Below, piece by piece: positions 16,574 through 25,297 of a stretch of 35,809 nt of DNA. The translations under genes were made by a program, and so were the position numbers. Positions within the stretch are counted from its first letter, which is position 1, and each line of letters starts with the position of its first letter. A model generated the notes under the pieces. It was not told where the DNA came from. It did not search any database and saw only the letters and a list, made by a program, of their open reading frames with translations. The DNA comes from JAJUFS01 sp964599565 (GTDB lineage Bacteria > Pseudomonadota > Gammaproteobacteria > Natronospirales > JAJUFS01), in contig CAZRFE010000021.1 in assembly GCA_964599565.1 (NCBI GenBank), forward strand, positions 1-35,809. Direction: 5' to 3'.

Positions 16574-19500
16574 TCATCGTTCGGCGACGACAACCTTGTT
16601 GCGTCCAGCGCGCTTCGCTTCGTAGAGCGCCATGTCGGCACGATTGATGAGCGAGGGAAGATCGGGGGTATTTTCGGTTGCCACAGCCACGCCGACGCTG
16701 ACGGTTACCGCCACCTCGCCCTTGTGCGTGTCGACATGCACGCTTTCAATGCTCTTGCGAAGCCTGTCGGCGACGTCGGCGGCGACGTTCATCGGCGTCT
16801 CGGGAAGCATGATGATGAAGTCTTCACCGCCGTACCGCCCGATTATGTCGAAGTGTCGCAGACCGTTGCGGCAGCAGTTGGCGATGATCTTCAGCACGCG
16901 ATCACCGATCTCCCGGCCGAAGCCATCGTTGATCTGCCGGAAGTTGTCCGCATCAAGCAGGATGAGCGCGACGTCGCGCTCATAGCGGCGGCTGCGCGCA
17001 AACTCAAGCTCGGCAAGCTCGAAGAAATAGCGGCGGTTGTGCACCTGCGTCAGCGTATCGGTGGTCGCAAGGTTCTGCACTTCCGCGAAAAGTCGTGCAT
17101 TGTCTATCGCGACCATCGCCTGGGTGAGGAACGCGGATACGATGTCGCGTTCCTGTTCGGAGAATGGCGGTGCGTCACGGCCGATCACGAGCAACGCAAA
17201 TTCATCCGCGCGTGAATAGGCAGGGACGGCAAGGAACTGCGCGGTCCTTGCCATGTCGTCCTGCAGTACCGGTACATCGATATCCTGGCGCGTGAATATT
17301 CTTGGCTTGCGTCCGTGGCGCACTTCCGCAAAGAAGCGTGAATGGGCGGCCGGCAGGGAATCGAGGCTTCTTGCCTGTTCGTCGCGCATGCCCTTGGCGC
17401 CGGCGACGTGAACGTCAACACCCTGCTCGACGAACAGCACCGCCTTGCGGAATCCGACCATCGCGCGGAGGTTCTCCAGCAGTTCTTCCGCCACTTCGCG
17501 ACCATCGAGCGAAGATGCGAGCGCCTGCGTCAACTGCTGCAGCGTTTCCGCCCAGCGCCGCTTGTGCTGCTCGTTCTCAAGCTGGTGCTTTTCCGCGAGT
17601 CGAAGGAAATGAAAGCGCAATGCCGCCGTGAGCGCGCTGAGTGCAACCAGAACGTAAAGCGCATACGCCCACCAGGTACGCCAGGGTGGTGGCGCGACGT
17701 CGATCTTCAATCGCGCTTCGTTCTCGGACCAGACGCCGCGCCTGTTGGCGCCCTGCACGCGCAACACGTAGTCGCCGGGATCAAGATTGGTGTAGGTGAC
17801 GTGATTGTGGCCGACGGCTTCCAGCCACTGGTCGTCGAATCCTTCCAGGCGGTAGCGAAAGCGATTCTTCGAAGGCGCCGCGTAATCGAATACCGCGAAC
17901 TCGAAGCCGATGACGGTGTCCTGCCATGTCAGGGCCAGCGAATCCATCGCGGAAACCGGTTCGTCCGTTGCAACTTCACGGTTGAACTTGAAGAACTTCG
18001 TTATTGCCACTTTCGGCGGCTGCGTGTCGTAGCTCACATCAGCAGGATAAAACGCATTGAAACCATTGATGCCGCCGAAGAACATCTCGCCGTCCGGACT
18101 CTGGTCGCTCGCCGCGCTGTTGAATTCGTTGCCTTGCAGGCCGTCCGTCGCGTCGTGCACATGTACGGTTCCGCTGGCTGGATCGTAGACGGCGAGCCCG
18201 TTGTTCGTGGCAATCCACAATCGGCCGTCCTCGTCTTCCTGCATGCTGTAGATGGTATTGCTCGGCAGGCCCTGTTCGGTGCCGACGTGCATGACATGTC
18301 CGTCAGGATCGACGCGGTTCAGCTGGTAGTCGGTGCCGACCCACAGTGTTCCGTCATGCGCTTCGACCAGGTCGAACACGAAGGGATGCGACAACGGTTC
18401 GCTGAGTGGACGCGGCTGGCTGAAGCTTTGCGTCTGCGGATCGAAATGCACGAATCCGCTCTCGGTTCCAAGCCACCAGCCGCCGTCGGATGCATGCGAC
18501 ACGGCCGTGAAGATGTTCTTCGAGCTGTCGTCCGTGCCATCCGTTTCGCGACCCGTCCGCAGGTATTCGCCGCTGCCTGGATCAAGACGCACCATTCCAT
18601 CGGCCGTTCCCGCCCAGATGAAGCCATCGTGTTCGAAGAGGAAGTTGACCGCATTGACGTACGGAGGCACGTCGTCCTTGCCGAAGTCGTAGCGTGTGAA
18701 TCTTCCACTCACCGCATCCAGTCGATTGATGCCGTTGTTTGTTGCCGCCCATATCCGGCCACGGGAATCCTGCATGACGTCGGAAACGTACGTTGAGGAA
18801 AGCGATGTGTCGTCGGCGGCGTCGTGAACGTAATGCGTGTACTTGCCGCGCCGCCGGTCAAGCCGGCTGAGTCCTCCGTCGGTGGCGATCCACAGATCGC
18901 CGTTCCGGTCCTCCTTCACGGACCAGACGACGCGGTTCACCAGCGTGTTCGGCTGGTTCCTCTGGTGCCGATAATGCCGGAATGCGCGAGTTGCGTGATT
19001 GAACTTGCTGACGCCGCCGGTCTTCGTGCCGAACCAGATGACACCCGTGCGATCCTCGAACAATGACAGCACGACGTCGTCCGGCAGGCTCCAGGTGTCG
19101 GCCGGATCATGCCGGTAGTTGCGGAAACGCCGCGCGGCTTCATCCCACCAGTAGACACCATCGTTCCGCGTTGCCGCCCAGATCTCGCCCGTCGACGTTG
19201 CCAGCATGCGATGAATCCGCAGCTTCGCACCCACGGGGAGACCAAAGACAGCCGGCCCCAGTTCCTGTACCAGCACACGTTCCGAATCGAGGCGGTGTAT
19301 GCCTTCAAGCGTCGCCAGCAGGAGATCGCCGTCGCGCGTTTCCGCCATCGCCGTTACGGTATGGCCGTGAAACGCGTCGTAGCGCGGGTCGTTGGCGGCA
19401 AACAGCGTGAATCGCCGCTGCGCGGGATCGAACAGGAACAACCCGTCAATTGCACCGATCCATATAGCTCCGGTCCGGTCCACGTGGATCGACCAGATGT

Positions 19501-20029
19501 CGTTCGACGTCAGTCCCGACGACTCGCCGGCTTCAAAACGGGTGACTGTGCCGGTTGCCGGGTCCAGCAGGTCCAGCCCCTTGTCCGTGACGACCCAGAT
19601 ACGGCCGTCGGTGTTCCTTTCGAGGTCGAAGATAAAATCGCTGCGCAGGCTCGCAGGATTCGCGGCAAGGTGCCGGAAATGCGTGAAACTCCCGTCATGC
19701 GTGGACAGCCGGGAAACACCGCCGCCATACGTGCCGATCCACAGGTTGGCGCCGTCCACCAGCAGGCTTTGCACGCCGTCAGCTTGCAGACCGTTGGGAT
19801 CTCCCGGACGAGACTGGTAGACGACCATCTCGTAACCGTCGAAACGATGGAGACCATCCTCGCTGCCAAGCCAGATAAAGCCTTGATCGTCCTGCGCGAT
19901 CGCCTGGACCGTGTTCTGCACCAGGCCATCGTCCTGGGAATAGTGATGAAAACGGAGTCCGTCGCCGGGTGTGGCGGCCAATGACGTCGAAATGGCAAGC
20001 AAGGCTGACAGGCAGATGGCAATCCGCAC
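16574..20029 (-). CDS. Periplasmic-propeller membrane diguanylate cyclase (Reg_prop, Y_Y_Y, GAF, GGDEF)
   Basis: This is a one-component sensor that probably makes cyclic di-GMP in response to a periplasmic signal. I place the start at GTG 20029 (1151 aa) because AGGAAGAG lies eight bases upstream and a clean signal peptide follows (LSALLAISTSLAA). About a dozen Reg_prop repeats fill residues 25-690 with recurring GFIWLGSEDGL-type phrases. Next come a Y_Y_Y domain (about 700-780), a membrane helix near 787-808, a short coiled coil, a GAF domain (about 838-985) and a GGDEF domain (about 988-1151). The catalytic signature reads GGEDF (1067-1071), with a product-inhibition motif RHFD five residues before it. 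It lies upstream of asnO on the same strand with a 135-base gap. Ligand unknown. Confidence 0.9.
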   Translation of the reverse strand: MRIAICLSALLAISTSLAATPGDGLRFHHYSQDDGLVQNTVQAIAQDDQGFIWLGSEDGLHRFDGYEMVVYQSRPGDPNGLQADGVQSLLVDGANLWIGTYGGGVSRLSTHDGSFTHFRHLAANPASLRSDFIFDLERNTDGRIWVVTDKGLDLLDPATGTVTRFEAGESSGLTSNDIWSIHVDRTGAIWIGAIDGLFLFDPAQRRFTLFAANDPRYDAFHGHTVTAMAETRDGDLLLATLEGIHRLDSERVLVQELGPAVFGLPVGAKLRIHRMLATSTGEIWAATRNDGVYWWDEAARRFRNYRHDPADTWSLPDDVVLSLFEDRTGVIWFGTKTGGVSKFNHATRAFRHYRHQRNQPNTLVNRVVWSVKEDRNGDLWIATDGGLSRLDRRRGKYTHYVHDAADDTSLSSTYVSDVMQDSRGRIWAATNNGINRLDAVSGRFTRYDFGKDDVPPYVNAVNFLFEHDGFIWAGTADGMVRLDPGSGEYLRTGRETDGTDDSSKNIFTAVSHASDGGWWLGTESGFVHFDPQTQSFSQPRPLSEPLSHPFVFDLVEAHDGTLWVGTDYQLNRVDPDGHVMHVGTEQGLPSNTIYSMQEDEDGRLWIATNNGLAVYDPASGTVHVHDATDGLQGNEFNSAASDQSPDGEMFFGGINGFNAFYPADVSYDTQPPKVAITKFFKFNREVATDEPVSAMDSLALTWQDTVIGFEFAVFDYAAPSKNRFRYRLEGFDDQWLEAVGHNHVTYTNLDPGDYVLRVQGANRRGVWSENEARLKIDVAPPPWRTWWAYALYVLVALSALTAALRFHFLRLAEKHQLENEQHKRRWAETLQQLTQALASSLDGREVAEELLENLRAMVGFRKAVLFVEQGVDVHVAGAKGMRDEQARSLDSLPAAHSRFFAEVRHGRKPRIFTRQDIDVPVLQDDMARTAQFLAVPAYSRADEFALLVIGRDAPPFSEQERDIVSAFLTQAMVAIDNARLFAEVQNLATTDTLTQVHNRRYFFELAELEFARSRRYERDVALILLDADNFRQINDGFGREIGDRVLKIIANCCRNGLRHFDIIGRYGGEDFIIMLPETPMNVAADVADRLRKSIESVHVDTHKGEVAVTVSVGVAVATENTPDLPSLINRADMALYEAKRAGRNKVVVAER

Positions 20030-20208
20030 GATTCGTACTCTTCCTGAAACGGCGTGCTGCAATCCTGGCTCCCCCGCAGTGGCGCTGGAGGCTCGCCGAC
20101 TGTTTGGTCGGGTGCCTCGTTTTCGTATTGATGCTGAATCGAAATTACAGGAATTCAACCGGCACAACTAGGGGGATTCCCGTAGTCACGGACGTATCAG
20201 ACCAGGCC

Positions 20209-20247
20209 GAAAACAGGAAAGGCTCACCGATTGGTGAGCCTTTCCTG
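20209..20247 (-). terminator. Terminator after tRNA-Pro
   Basis: A perfect 15-bp stem with a 4-base loop (20214-20228 and 20233-20247) is followed on the minus strand by TTTT. It lies three bases past the tRNA CCA end, so it should end the ihfA-merR-tRNA-Pro transcript and separate it from the downstream cyclase gene. Confidence 0.9.
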
Positions 20248-20249
20248 AC

Positions 20250-20326
<77 letters not shown>

Positions 20327-20355
20327 TAAACATGAACCGCGCCCGCGGGAGGCGC

Positions 20356-20385
20356 ATGATACCGCAGCGCCCGAAGGCACGTGAA
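20356..20385 (-). promoter_or_regulatory. Putative tRNA-Pro promoter
   Basis: On the minus strand TTCACG (20385-20380) and TATCAT (20361-20356) are 18 bases apart. A GC-rich stretch follows up to the tRNA, like the discriminators of stringently controlled stable-RNA promoters. The -35 match is modest. Confidence 0.4.
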
Positions 20386-20387
20386 CC

Positions 20388-20744
20388 CTATTTCTTGAGG
20401 AGCTGGAGGACTTCTTCGAGCTCTGTGCGCAGCTGCTTGATGATCTGCTGGCTTTGAGCGGTGTCCTGCTTGGCGGTGTCGCCGGAAAGCTGCTGCCGGG
20501 CGCCGGTGATGGTGAAGCCCTGGTCGTACAGGAGACTGCGGATCTGGCGGATGACGATGACATCGTGGCGCTGGTAGTAGCGGCGGTTGCCACGGCGCTT
20601 CACGGGCTTGAGCTGCGGAAATTCCTGCTCCCAGTAACGCAGAACGTGCGGTTTCACGCCACAGAGGTCCGACACTTCCCCGATGGTGAAGTATTTCTTG
20701 CCGGGGATGGCGGGAAGTTCGCTGTTATTCCCCGCTTCCAGCAT
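20388..20744 (-). CDS. MerR-family transcriptional regulator
   Basis: A 118-residue DNA-binding protein with an N-terminal MerR winged helix-turn-helix. The segments FTIGEVSDLCGVKPHVLRYW (19-38), RRGNRRYYQRHDV and GFTITGARQQL are clear. The C-terminus (about 90-118) is a short coiled coil ending in LQLLKK, with no cysteines or effector domain, so metal sensing is unlikely. It overlaps the end of ihfA by 20 bases and is followed by tRNA-Pro, matching a conserved but poorly characterised regulator beside ihfA in pseudomonads. Its target is not known. Confidence 0.9.
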   Translation of the reverse strand: MLEAGNNSELPAIPGKKYFTIGEVSDLCGVKPHVLRYWEQEFPQLKPVKRRGNRRYYQRHDVIVIRQIRSLLYDQGFTITGARQQLSGDTAKQDTAQSQQIIKQLRTELEEVLQLLKK

Positions 20745-21024
20745 ATGCCTCCACCCTCGCCTTCAGTTTCTGCCCTGGCCGGAATGTCACGACCCGTCTC
20801 GCCGTGATCGGGATTTCCTCGCCGGTCTTGGGATTACGGCCCGGCCGCTGGTTCTTGTCCCGCAGGTCGAAATTTCCGAAGCCGGAAAGCTTGATCTGCC
20901 GTCCATCTGACAATGCGAGCCGGATTTCTTCGAAAAAGAGATCCACGAGTTCCTTGGCTTCCCGCTTGTTCAGGCCAAGCTCCTCGAAAAGGGTCTCGGC
21001 CATTTCCGCCTTGGTGAGTGCCAT
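20725..21024 (-). CDS. ihfA: Integration host factor alpha subunit
   Basis: IHF alpha pairs with IHF beta (also encoded here) to bend DNA in transcription, recombination and replication. The 99-residue HU/IHF-fold protein has the beta-arm segment RPGRNPKTGEEIPITARRVV and the FRPGQKLK end typical of IhfA. It begins two bases after the pheT stop and overlaps the MerR gene. HU is excluded by length, the pheT neighbour and IhfA-type arm residues. Confidence 0.97.
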   Translation of the reverse strand: MALTKAEMAETLFEELGLNKREAKELVDLFFEEIRLALSDGRQIKLSGFGNFDLRDKNQRPGRNPKTGEEIPITARRVVTFRPGQKLKARVEAYAGSGE

Positions 21025-21026
21025 GA

Positions 21027-23402
21027 CTACTCTCTCAACTGTGCCCCCAGCGACTCCCTGAGCCGCGACGCAACACGGTTGACCACCGCGTCAACGTCTT
21101 CATCGGTAAGAGTGCGTGAAGAATCCTGTAAAATCAAGCTTAAAGCGATACTTTTTCGACCGGAATCTATTCCGGCGCCGCGATATATGTCAAACACACC
21201 GACGTGTCGCAGCGTTTCTCCACCCGCTTCCTGTCCGGCGTCGACGACTTCCGCAGCGGTAATCCTTTCATCCACCACGACGGCGAGATCACGGCGAATC
21301 GACGGGAAACGGGAAATCTCCTGCATGATGGGCACCTGCCTCTGCTGAAGCGGCCCGCTGGCAAGTTCGAAAACGAAGACCGCGCCAGGCAGGTCCAACT
21401 CCTTGATTACACTGGGATGCAGTGAACCCAGCCAACCGACATCCTGTCCGTTGCGCGTGACGCGAGCCGCCTGGCCCGGATGCAGCGCGACATGATCAGA
21501 CGTTTCGAAGCGATATTCCCCCCGCTGACCGCCGGCTGACAGCAGCGCTTCAACGTCGCCTTTCAGGTCGAAGAAATCGGCGTCACGCGATTGCTCTCCC
21601 CATTGTTCTGGCCAGGCTGTGCCATGGATCAGGCCAGAAACGAAACTTTCCTGTTTTATTTCATTATCTTGGGAAAAAAACCTGAGACCGGTCTCGAAGA
21701 TTCGGACACGTGGCTGCTGCCGGTTCAGATTGTGCCTTAGCGCCTGCAACAACCCCGGCCACAGGCTGACGCGCATGTGGGTCATGTCCGAGGTTATGGG
21801 ATTGGCGATCGCCAGGCCGCTGTCGCCGGTCAGCAACTGCTGGAGCTTCGCGGGCACGAAACTGTAGGTGACAACTTCCTGGTAGCCGTGCTGTACCAGT
21901 GTCTCGCGAAGATGCCGAAGCGGAACCTGTTGTTCCGCCACGGCTTCCATGGGCTGCGTGTTTGGATACTGCGCGGGCTTGATGTTGTCGTAGCCATAGA
22001 CTCGCCCGACTTCCTCGACCAGGTCTTCCTCGATTTCGATGTCGAAGCGATGGGCCGGAGCCTGGATTCGCCAGCCGTCTCCGGTTTTCTCCGGCGTCAT
22101 TTCGAGGCGCGAGAGTATGCGTTCCACATCGGAATCCGGAATCTCGATGCCGAGAATGGCTGCGAGGCGTGCCCGTCGCAATGTGATCACGTTACGCACG
22201 GGGTGGTGTTCCGCGTCGCGGGTTTCAACAACCGGTCCGGGCTTTCCGCCGGCGATGTCAACCAGCAGGCGCGTGGCGCGTTCGATCGCGCGGCGCTGGA
22301 TGGATGGATCGACGCCTCGCTCGAAGCGATAGCCCGCGTCCGTATGCAGGCCGAGGCGGCGCGACCTGCCATTGATTGCAGCCGGATCGAACCATGCGCA
22401 TTCAAGATAGATGTCGCTGGTTTCCTCTCCGACGCCGGAGCCCTCGCCGCCCATGATGCCGGCGACACCGAGTACGCGTTCATGATCGGCGATCACGAGC
22501 ATGTCTTCGTCGAGCGTCACTTCGGATGCATCGAGCAGTACGAGTTTCTCGCCTTTGCATGCATGGCGAACGGCAATGCCGCCCCTGATCTCGCGCAGAT
22601 CGTAACCATGCATGGGCTGGCCGAGTTCGAGCATCACATACTGCGTGACATCAACGACCGGCGATAGCGGCCTGATACCGCTGCGACGCAGGCGTTCGCG
22701 CATCCATATCGGCGTACTTGCAGCAGGATCGATACCGCGGATCACGCGACCGAGAAACGTCGGACAAGCCTGTGGCGCGTCCAGTCGCACAGCGACGCTG
22801 TCGCTGATCGTTGCGGGAACTTCCTCTTCACGCGGTGCGGAAAGATCAACGTCGTAGAGCGCACTGATATCGCGCGCGACGCCGAGCATGCCAAGGCAGT
22901 CGCCGCGATTCGGCGTGATCTCGATTTCGATGACCCGATCGTCGCCGCCGAGATAGTGGTCGAGGCGCTGTCCCGTTGGCGCGTCCGAAGGCAGAGCCAT
23001 CAGGCCGACGTGATCCTCGCTCAAGCCAAGTTCGCGCGCCGAACACAACATGCCGTTCGATTCCACGCCGCGCAGTTTCGCTTTGCGAATTTTCGTGCCA
23101 TCCGGAAGCTGCGCACCCGGAAGAATGACCGGCGCCTTCATGCCGGCGCGCACGTTCGGCGCGCCGCACACGATCTGGTGTGGCGCGCTGTCGCCCGTCG
23201 CGACCTGGCAGATGGAAAGCTTGTCCGCATCCGGATGCCTGTCCACGCTCAGCACTTCGCCGATGACAAGCCCGTGCAGTTCGGGAACCGCGGCTTCGAC
23301 GGACGCGACTTCCAGCCCCGACAGGCTGAGCCGGTCGGCGACGGTGCGCGCGTCATCATCGATCGCGACAAAATCCTTCAACCACTGGTAACTGACTTTC
23401 AT
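21027..23402 (-). CDS. pheT: Phenylalanine-tRNA ligase beta subunit
   Basis: This is the tRNA-binding and editing subunit of the alpha2-beta2 phenylalanyl-tRNA synthetase. The 791-residue protein has the EMAP-II-like tRNA-binding domain (about 40-150), the B3/B4 editing domain with MGGEGSGV near 306-314, B5, the catalytic-like core with VEEVGRVYGYDNI, and a C-terminal ferredoxin-fold anticodon-binding domain ending in VVNRVASRLRESLGAQL. The length is normal. It follows pheS by 73 bases, a gap with a 6-bp hairpin (23434-23449) but no T tract, so pheST should be cotranscribed. Confidence 0.97.
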   Translation of the reverse strand: MKVSYQWLKDFVAIDDDARTVADRLSLSGLEVASVEAAVPELHGLVIGEVLSVDRHPDADKLSICQVATGDSAPHQIVCGAPNVRAGMKAPVILPGAQLPDGTKIRKAKLRGVESNGMLCSARELGLSEDHVGLMALPSDAPTGQRLDHYLGGDDRVIEIEITPNRGDCLGMLGVARDISALYDVDLSAPREEEVPATISDSVAVRLDAPQACPTFLGRVIRGIDPAASTPIWMRERLRRSGIRPLSPVVDVTQYVMLELGQPMHGYDLREIRGGIAVRHACKGEKLVLLDASEVTLDEDMLVIADHERVLGVAGIMGGEGSGVGEETSDIYLECAWFDPAAINGRSRRLGLHTDAGYRFERGVDPSIQRRAIERATRLLVDIAGGKPGPVVETRDAEHHPVRNVITLRRARLAAILGIEIPDSDVERILSRLEMTPEKTGDGWRIQAPAHRFDIEIEEDLVEEVGRVYGYDNIKPAQYPNTQPMEAVAEQQVPLRHLRETLVQHGYQEVVTYSFVPAKLQQLLTGDSGLAIANPITSDMTHMRVSLWPGLLQALRHNLNRQQPRVRIFETGLRFFSQDNEIKQESFVSGLIHGTAWPEQWGEQSRDADFFDLKGDVEALLSAGGQRGEYRFETSDHVALHPGQAARVTRNGQDVGWLGSLHPSVIKELDLPGAVFVFELASGPLQQRQVPIMQEISRFPSIRRDLAVVVDERITAAEVVDAGQEAGGETLRHVGVFDIYRGAGIDSGRKSIALSLILQDSSRTLTDEDVDAVVNRVASRLRESLGAQLRE

Positions 23403-23475
23403 TGTTATCCCGTTTTCAAATGGCAGGATTCACTGGAACCGCCGTTCCAACGTGAAACCGATCCTTCTTCGAGTC

Positions 23476-24510
23476 CTATCGAAACTGCTTCAGGAAGCGC
23501 AGGTCGTTCTCGTAGTTCAGGCGGATGTCGTTGATTCCGTAACGAAGCATGCCAAGCCTCTCCACGCCGATGCCGAATGCCCAGCCGGTGTATGTTTCCG
23601 GATCGATGTCCACGGCCTTCAGCACGTTCGGATGAACCATGCCGCAGCCGAGAATCTCGATCCATCCCGTGTGCTTGCATACGCGGCACCCATCGCCGCC
23701 ACAGAACAGACAGGAGATGTCGACTTCCGCGCCCGGTTCGACAAACGGGAAATACGATGGACGAAAACGCAACCTGAGATCGTCACGTTCGAAGAAATTC
23801 TGCAGGAACGTCGTGAGTATGCCGCGCAGGTGCGCCATGCTCACACCCCTGTCGATCAACAGTCCTTCGATCTGGTGAAACATCGGCGTGTGCGTGACGT
23901 CATAGTCGTGACGGTAGGTGCGTCCGACCGCAATGATGCGGATCGGCGCGCCGCGCTTCTTCATCGCGCGGATCTGTACGGGCGATGTGTGCGTTCTCAG
24001 CAGCAGCGGTTTTCCATTCTCCTTGCGTTCAAGGTAGAACGTGTCCATGTCCGCGCGGGCCGGATGATCCGGCTTGAAGTTCAGCGCATCGAAATTGTGG
24101 AATTCATCCTCGATCTCAGGCCCCGTCTCGATGCCGAAACCCATGCCGCGAAAAAGTTCGCCGATGCGATCCATGATCAGCGTTGCCGGATGCAGACCGC
24201 CCGGCGTCTCGCCGCGACCGGGAAGCGTGACGTCGACGGTTTCGGACGCAAGCTCGCTCGCCAGGTGTTTTTCTTCCAGCGCCGTGCGGCGCGCGTCGAG
24301 CAATTCGCCGACGCGCTGCTTGGCGTCGTTGATCCTCTGTCCCGCGGCAGGACGTTCCTCGGGAGAAAGCTTTCCGAGCGTCTTGAGCTGTTCGGTGATA
24401 ACGCCCTTCTTGCCGAGATAACGAACGCGCAGATCGTCAAGCGCACGGAGATCAGCGCTGTCGGCTATCGATCGGCTGGCTTCGTTTACGAGTTGTTCGA
24501 GGTCTTGCAC
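23476..24510 (-). CDS. pheS: Phenylalanine-tRNA ligase alpha subunit
   Basis: This is the catalytic class II subunit that charges tRNA-Phe. The 344-residue protein has the N-terminal coiled coil, motif 2 around PIRIIAVGRTYRHD, the phenylalanine-site phrase DVTHTPMFHQIEGLLID, and motif 3 in FGIGVERLGMLRYGI near the C-terminus. The start is GTG 24510 with GGGGAG nine bases upstream. A strong terminator stands between rplT and this gene, leaving little room for a promoter, so expression may depend on read-through. Confidence 0.97.
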   Translation of the reverse strand: MQDLEQLVNEASRSIADSADLRALDDLRVRYLGKKGVITEQLKTLGKLSPEERPAAGQRINDAKQRVGELLDARRTALEEKHLASELASETVDVTLPGRGETPGGLHPATLIMDRIGELFRGMGFGIETGPEIEDEFHNFDALNFKPDHPARADMDTFYLERKENGKPLLLRTHTSPVQIRAMKKRGAPIRIIAVGRTYRHDYDVTHTPMFHQIEGLLIDRGVSMAHLRGILTTFLQNFFERDDLRLRFRPSYFPFVEPGAEVDISCLFCGGDGCRVCKHTGWIEILGCGMVHPNVLKAVDIDPETYTGWAFGIGVERLGMLRYGINDIRLNYENDLRFLKQFR

Positions 24511-24554
24511 TTTTCGTGGCTCCCCGGAAATCCAGCCATGCGAAGCGGCCGGCG

Positions 24555-24590
24555 AAAAACAAAAAGGGGAAAGACCGCGGCCTTTCCCCT
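24555..24590 (-). terminator. Strong terminator or attenuator between rplT and pheS
   Basis: A 9-bp stem AGGGGAAAG/CTTTCCCCT (24565-24573 and 24582-24590) with an 8-base loop is followed on the minus strand by TTTTTGTTTTT. This is a textbook intrinsic terminator. It either ends the infC-rpmI-rplT transcript or acts as an attenuator ahead of pheST, which in E. coli is attenuated at a comparable site. No Phe-rich leader peptide upstream of the hairpin was found. Confidence 0.92.
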
Positions 24591-24642
24591 CTTCGGTTCG
24601 TTCCCTTCCGCGTCACGGTTGTGACGCTCGAGCAGAACGGGT

Positions 24643-24999
24643 TTACGACAGGCTGGCCTGGGCTCTTTCAACAAGCTTGGCAAAACCTGCCTTGTCGAAG
24701 ACCGCGATGTCAGCCAGCGCCTTGCGGTCGAGCTGGATGTCGGCCTTCTTCAGTCCGTTCATGAAACGGCTGTACGACATGCCGTGCGTACGGGCGCCCG
24801 CGTTGATGCGTGCAATCCACAGCCGGCGGAACATCCGCTTCTTGTTGCGGCGGTCGCGGTAGGCGTACTGGCCTGCCTTGATGACTGCCTGCTTGGCGAC
24901 GCGGAAAACCTTGCGTCGCGCGTTGTAGTAACCCTTGGCCTTGCGCAGCACCTTGGTGTGGCGAGCCCGGGCGATCGTACCTCTCTTTACACGTGCCAT
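24643..24999 (-). CDS. rplT: Large ribosomal subunit protein bL20
   Basis: A 118-residue, very basic protein that binds 23S rRNA during assembly and, in E. coli, represses its own operon. MARVKRGTIARARHTKVLRK, RRLWIARINAG and YSRFMNGLKKA are standard bL20 sequence. It lies 12 bases after rpmI. Length is normal. Confidence 0.98.
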   Translation of the reverse strand: MARVKRGTIARARHTKVLRKAKGYYNARRKVFRVAKQAVIKAGQYAYRDRRNKKRMFRRLWIARINAGARTHGMSYSRFMNGLKKADIQLDRKALADIAVFDKAGFAKLVERAQASLS

Positions 25000-25011
25000 G
25001 GTTCATCCTCC

Positions 25012-25206
25012 TCAGGCGTAGGGAAGCATCTGCTTGACGGAGTTCACGTCCTGCTTGGCGACCATTGAAGGTGCACCGAGCTGACGCTTCCGCTTCGAAG
25101 ATTTCTTCGTGAGGATGTGGCGCTTGTGCGACTGTCCGCGTTTGAAGCCCTTGGCCGTAGCCCGGAAGCGCTTCGCGGCGCCGCGATTCGATTTCATCTT
25201 TGGCAT
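25012..25206 (-). CDS. rpmI: Large ribosomal subunit protein bL35
   Basis: A 64-residue basic ribosomal protein: MPKMKSNRGAAKRFRATAKG near the start and KRHILTKKSSKRKRQL in the middle are typical. GGAGA is five bases before ATG. The 91-base gap after infC corresponds to the region where bL20 represses the E. coli operon; a short CCGTATGCGG element lies in it, but I cannot identify a bL20 site with confidence. Confidence 0.98.
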   Translation of the reverse strand: MPKMKSNRGAAKRFRATAKGFKRGQSHKRHILTKKSSKRKRQLGAPSMVAKQDVNSVKQMLPYA

Positions 25207-25297
25207 TGCTTTCTCCGCATTTGCTGTCTGCTTGTTCCGGTCCGCATACGGTGGGCGGAGCGCGAAACTCGTATAACCGTTTTGTTGAAGTACGGTC

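Noticed and set aside
20040..20150. Riboswitch-like phrases (GCCACTG, AGCCAGGA) in the cyclase leader
   Set aside because: They recall pieces of cobalamin or c-di-GMP riboswitches, but the conserved cores and pairings are absent.
24486..24640. Phe-rich open frame through the rplT-pheS hairpin as a leader peptide
   Set aside because: The Phe codons come from the T run of the terminator itself and lie after the stem, so they cannot serve as an upstream attenuation sensor.
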